NCBI RefSeq assembly: GCF_001562415.1
Contig: NZ_LOEE01000046.1
Location: forward strand, 1-64,000
DNA: 64,000 nt
Source of the DNA: Thermotalea metallivorans
Lineage (GTDB): Bacteria > Bacillota > Clostridia > Peptostreptococcales > Thermotaleaceae
Direction: 5' to 3'
Shown here: positions 60,829 through 64,000 of the stretch, piece after piece
Layout of the letters: each line of letters opens with the position of its first letter
Position numbering within the stretch: position 1 is the first letter of the stretch
Notes under the pieces: model-generated
The model's input: the letters and a program-made list of their open reading frames with translations, nothing else
The model's database searches: none
Told to the model about the DNA's origin: nothing
Position numbers and translations under genes: made by a program

Positions 60829-62316
60829 TCATTTTGACAGCAACAAATGATTCTTTACATATTCTATGCGAGATAAAATATTTTGTTTCCCGATTACTTT
60901 TAAAATCAAAGGAAGATCTGGGCCGTGGACAGCGCCCGTCAGCACTACACGAATGGGCATGAAAAGATTTTTTCCCTTGATTCCAGTTTCTTTCTGTATT
61001 TCCTTGAATATATTTTGCACAGTGTCTTCATCCACAGTCTCCACCCCTTGAATTTTTCTGGCAAAGACCTCCAACAATTGGGGCAGGTGTTCCAGTTTTA
61101 AAATTTCCTCCGCCTCCTGGCTTTCCGGCTTAATTTCTGCAGTAAAGAAAATTTCCCCTTTGTCAACAATCTCCCCAACATAGGAAAGGCGATCCTTCAT
61201 TACAGTTACCATATCCTGAATCCAATGATATTTTTCTGAAACTTCTCCTTCTGCAATATAACCTGCCCTTATGAGATGGGGAATCGCCAAATCAGCAATT
61301 CTTTCCACAGAACTTTCCCGAATATAATGGCCATTGATCCAATTTAATTTATCCGTATCAAAGACGCCACCACTCTTGGATACCCTATCCAAAGAAAACT
61401 TCTCTATCAATTCATCCATGGAGAAAATCTCCTGATTGTCCTCAGGACTCCAACCAACCAAAGCAATATAGTTCACCAGGGCCTCCGGAAGGTAACCTTT
61501 TCTCATAAAGTCTTCTACAGCCACATCCCCATGCCTTTTGCTCAACTTCTTCCTCTCTGCATTTAAGATATTGGGCAAATGGACAAATTGGGGCACCTTC
61601 CATCCGAAAACTTCATAAAGATATACATGCTTCGGCGTAGAAATCAACCATTCTTCCCCGCGAATCACATGGGTAATGCCCATCAAATGATCGTCCACAA
61701 CCACAGCAAAATGATAGGTAGGGAAGCCGTCGGATTTCATCAAAACCTGATCATCCATATCATTTGTATTGACCGTGACATTCCCCCGAACCACATCCAT
61801 AAACTGTATATCCTTGTTTTCCGGCAATTTCAAGCGAATCACATAGGATTCTCCTTGGGCGATTTTTTCTTTTGCCTCTTCCAGGGTATATTTTCTACAA
61901 TGACCATCATACTTCGGCGTTAGACCCATGGTTTTCTGCTGTTCCCTTACTTCCTCCAACCTTTCTTTTGAACAGAAGCAGTAATAAGCATGACCTCCTT
62001 CAATCAACTGTTGGATATATTTCTGATAAATATCTAATCTCTCCGACTGAATATAGGGACCGTATTCGCCTTTTTGAACCAGTTCACCATTTTCCAAAAC
62101 TGCACCTTCATCGTGATTCACGCCGGCCCACGCCATAGCTCTGAGCATACCTTCGATGGCACCCTCCACATATCTCGTTTGATCTGTATCCTCAATCCTC
62201 AAAACGTACCGGCCCCCATGCTTTTTCGCAAATAAGTAATTATAAAGGGCTGTTCTTAAACTGCCTATATGGACAAATCCTGTGGGACTTGGCGCAAATC
62301 GAACTCGTACTGTCAT
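60829..62316 (-). CDS. gltX: Glutamate-tRNA ligase
   Basis: A 495-residue class I synthetase with [20 protein letters not shown] (HIGH) and KKLSKRHG (KMSKS). Start chosen at ATG 62316 behind GGGAGG. In bacteria lacking GlnRS it charges both tRNA-Glu and tRNA-Gln for GatCAB; this cannot be told here. gltX-cysE-cysS is the conserved Firmicutes order. Confidence 0.97.
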   Translation of the reverse strand: MTVRVRFAPSPTGFVHIGSLRTALYNYLFAKKHGGRYVLRIEDTDQTRYVEGAIEGMLRAMAWAGVNHDEGAVLENGELVQKGEYGPYIQSERLDIYQKYIQQLIEGGHAYYCFCSKERLEEVREQQKTMGLTPKYDGHCRKYTLEEAKEKIAQGESYVIRLKLPENKDIQFMDVVRGNVTVNTNDMDDQVLMKSDGFPTYHFAVVVDDHLMGITHVIRGEEWLISTPKHVYLYEVFGWKVPQFVHLPNILNAERKKLSKRHGDVAVEDFMRKGYLPEALVNYIALVGWSPEDNQEIFSMDELIEKFSLDRVSKSGGVFDTDKLNWINGHYIRESSVERIADLAIPHLIRAGYIAEGEVSEKYHWIQDMVTVMKDRLSYVGEIVDKGEIFFTAEIKPESQEAEEILKLEHLPQLLEVFARKIQGVETVDEDTVQNIFKEIQKETGIKGKNLFMPIRVVLTGAVHGPDLPLILKVIGKQNILSRIEYVKNHLLLSK

Positions 62317-62386
62317 TTTCCTGCCTCCCCAAACATATATTTCTTTTTGCAATTTGCAAAATCCTATCCCTTTTTTATATTAGTTT

Positions 62387-62415
62387 ATTATATCCCAAAA
62401 TATTTTGGTTATCAA
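62387..62415 (-). promoter_or_regulatory. Sigma-A promoter of gltX with palindromic spacer
   Basis: TTGATA (62415-62410), 17 bp, TATAAT (62392-62387). The spacer contains a perfect 14-bp palindrome CCAAAATATTTTGG (62395-62408), which looks like an operator. Start near 62380. Confidence 0.82.
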
Positions 62416-62434
62416 GGGAGTCCCCCGATTATTT

Positions 62435-64000
62435 TTACTTCATTCCCGCCTGTTTCAAAAGCTTCAATGTTTTGAACACGGCCCCGTTATAGGCCAATTC
62501 TTCCCTGCCTTTTTCCCTTCTCAGTTTGAACTCCACAATGCCTTCTCCTGCCCTTTTCCCTACAGTAATTCTGATGGGGATGCCGATTAAGTCTGCATCT
62601 TTGAATTTCACTCCACCCCGTTCATCCCGATCATCCAGGAGTACATCTATATGGGAATCCCTCAGGGCTTGATAGATTTTTTCTCCCATACACATTTGGG
62701 TTGCATCCTTCACGTTTACCACAGTCACCATTACCTGGTAAGGAGCCACGGACAAGGGCCATAGGATGCCATCCTCGTCATGATGCTGCTCCACAATGGC
62801 AGCCATAGTCCTGGAAACCTCGATACCGTAAGCGCCCATCACCATCAATTTTTCCTCCATATTTTCATCTACATATGTTGCCTCAAAAACCTCACTGTAT
62901 TTGGTTCCTAACTGGCGGATTTGTCCTACCGCAATTCCCCTAGCCAAGGTTACAGGAGAGCCGCATTGGGGACAGGGATCTCCTTCCTCCATCAGTCTTA
63001 AATCCACAATCATGTCGGCCTGAAAATCTCTTCCATAATTTACGTGAACCATGTGATAATCTGTTTTGTTAGCACCAGCTACAGCATTTTTCATCAAAGG
63101 AACTTCCTGATCTGCTACAATCTTTGCATGCCGCAAGCCTACAGGTCCTGCAAACCCTGTTTCCGCCCCTGTACATTTCTTTACATCCTCCGCCGATGCA
63201 AATTCTAGTGCATGGGGCGGCACCTTCAGGGCATTGGCCAGCTTCACCTTATTTAATTCCCGATCTCCCCGCAGCACCGCTGCGACCAGTTGATCCTTTA
63301 CCTTGAAAATCAATGTTTTCAGCAACTTATCCCCTGGCACCCCTAAAAATGTTTTCAAAGCATGGATGGTTTTGATATTGGGGGTATAAATTTCCAGCAA
63401 CCTTCTTTCCTCTCCATCTTGGTTCCATATCCCCGCCGCACAGACAGCCCTTTCAAGGGTAGCTGCAAAGTCGCAGGAGTTACAACATGCGATCATATCT
63501 TCTCCATGCTGGGAAAGCACCGTAAATTCGTGGGAATCCAAGCCACCTATCATGCCCATATCTGCTTTCACAACCCGAAAATCTAATCCGCAGCGTCTAA
63601 AAATTCTGCTGTAGGTATCGTGCATTTCCCAATAAGTCAGATCTAAACCATCCCAATCCTTATCAAAGGAATATGCATCCTTCATGATAAATTCTCTGCA
63701 ATCTATTAACCCCAACCTAGGTCTTTTCTCATCCCTATATTTCTTTTGAATCTGATATAAATTGAGAGGCAGTTCCCTGTAGGATTTAACCTCGCCCCCG
63801 ACGAGCATAGCAAAAATCTCCTCATGGGTAGGTCCTAGGCAAAACTCTCGCCCGTTTCTATCCATAAGCCGGAATATTTCCTGTCCAAAATCAGCCCATC
63901 TGTCTGATTGTTTCCACAGTTCCCCAGGCTGGAAAGCAGGCATTGTGAGCTCCTGTGCTCCCTTGGCGTCCATTTCTTCACGAATTATTTGCTCAATTTT
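62435..64000 (-). CDS. proS: Proline-tRNA ligase, N-terminus cut by window edge
   Basis: About 521 codons of a bacterial-type class II ProRS are present, open to the right edge. Motif 2 region LYQIQKKYRDEKRPRLGLID with CREFIMKDAYSFD is intact. The editing insert follows (KTIHALKTFLGVPGDKLLKT onward), and motif 3 is AYGIEVSRTMAAIVEQHHDE. Family length is about 570, so roughly 50 residues lie outside. The bacterial form with the editing domain is clear. Confidence 0.96.
   Translation of the reverse strand, partial: KIEQIIREEMDAKGAQELTMPAFQPGELWKQSDRWADFGQEIFRLMDRNGREFCLGPTHEEIFAMLVGGEVKSYRELPLNLYQIQKKYRDEKRPRLGLIDCREFIMKDAYSFDKDWDGLDLTYWEMHDTYSRIFRRCGLDFRVVKADMGMIGGLDSHEFTVLSQHGEDMIACCNSCDFAATLERAVCAAGIWNQDGEERRLLEIYTPNIKTIHALKTFLGVPGDKLLKTLIFKVKDQLVAAVLRGDRELNKVKLANALKVPPHALEFASAEDVKKCTGAETGFAGPVGLRHAKIVADQEVPLMKNAVAGANKTDYHMVHVNYGRDFQADMIVDLRLMEEGDPCPQCGSPVTLARGIAVGQIRQLGTKYSEVFEATYVDENMEEKLMVMGAYGIEVSRTMAAIVEQHHDEDGILWPLSVAPYQVMVTVVNVKDATQMCMGEKIYQALRDSHIDVLLDDRDERGGVKFKDADLIGIPIRITVGKRAGEGIVEFKLRREKGREELAYNGAVFKTLKLLKQAGMK

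Overview
The window comes from a spore-forming, low-GC Gram-positive anaerobe of the class Clostridia. The basis is the germinant-receptor genes, CwlD, a SleL-like cortex enzyme, SigH and a Spo0E-type ORF; two T-box leaders; flavin-dependent ThyX; and the Bacillus/Clostridium order of the translation genes. An Alkaliphilus/Natronincola-like lineage is a guess from general resemblance. Almost every gene lies on the minus strand, so transcription runs from high to low coordinates.

Region 1 (1-14.8 kb) is the accessory end. An IS110-family transposase is cut by the window edge. Next come a LysM/GH18 spore-cortex enzyme on the plus strand and a six-gene germinant-receptor operon with the unusual order A-C-D-C-B-B, behind a near-ideal sigma-G promoter. 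Then follow asparagine synthetase asnA under an Asn-specific T-box, a dense cluster of DnaA boxes, a decayed AMMECR1 (AmmeMemoRadiSam protein A) gene, cwlD, a lipoprotein metallopeptidase, and a MazG-like pyrophosphohydrolase. On the plus strand are a 51-codon Spo0E-like gene and a DUF2383 gene.

Region 2 (14.8-54 kb) is the translation/transcription super-cluster, read right to left. It starts with tRNA-Thr and tuf copy 2, rpmG-secE-nusG, rplKA, and rplJL with an L10 leader. Then come rpoBC, an L7Ae-like gene, rpsL-rpsG-fusA-tuf copy 1, the S10/spc/alpha genes from rpsJ to rplQ (with secY, adk, map, a KOW protein and infA inside), ecfA1-ecfA2-ecfT, truA, and rplM-rpsI. The two tuf genes encode identical proteins. 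Strong sigma-A promoters with 17-bp spacers can be read before tRNA-Thr/tuf2, rpmG-secE, rplJ, rpoB, rpsJ and rplM.

Region 3 (54-64 kb) carries sigH, rae1 (yacP), rlmB, a small Cys4 protein, thyX, a membrane-anchored unknown, mrnC, cysS, cysE behind a Cys-specific T-box, gltX, and proS cut by the right edge. This is the usual gltX-cysES-mrnC-rlmB-rae1-sigH neighbourhood with a few insertions.

No CRISPR array, prophage or obvious defence system is visible. The most unusual material is the receptor operon layout, the DnaA-box cluster away from dnaA, the decayed AMMECR1 gene, and several palindromes placed exactly inside promoters.
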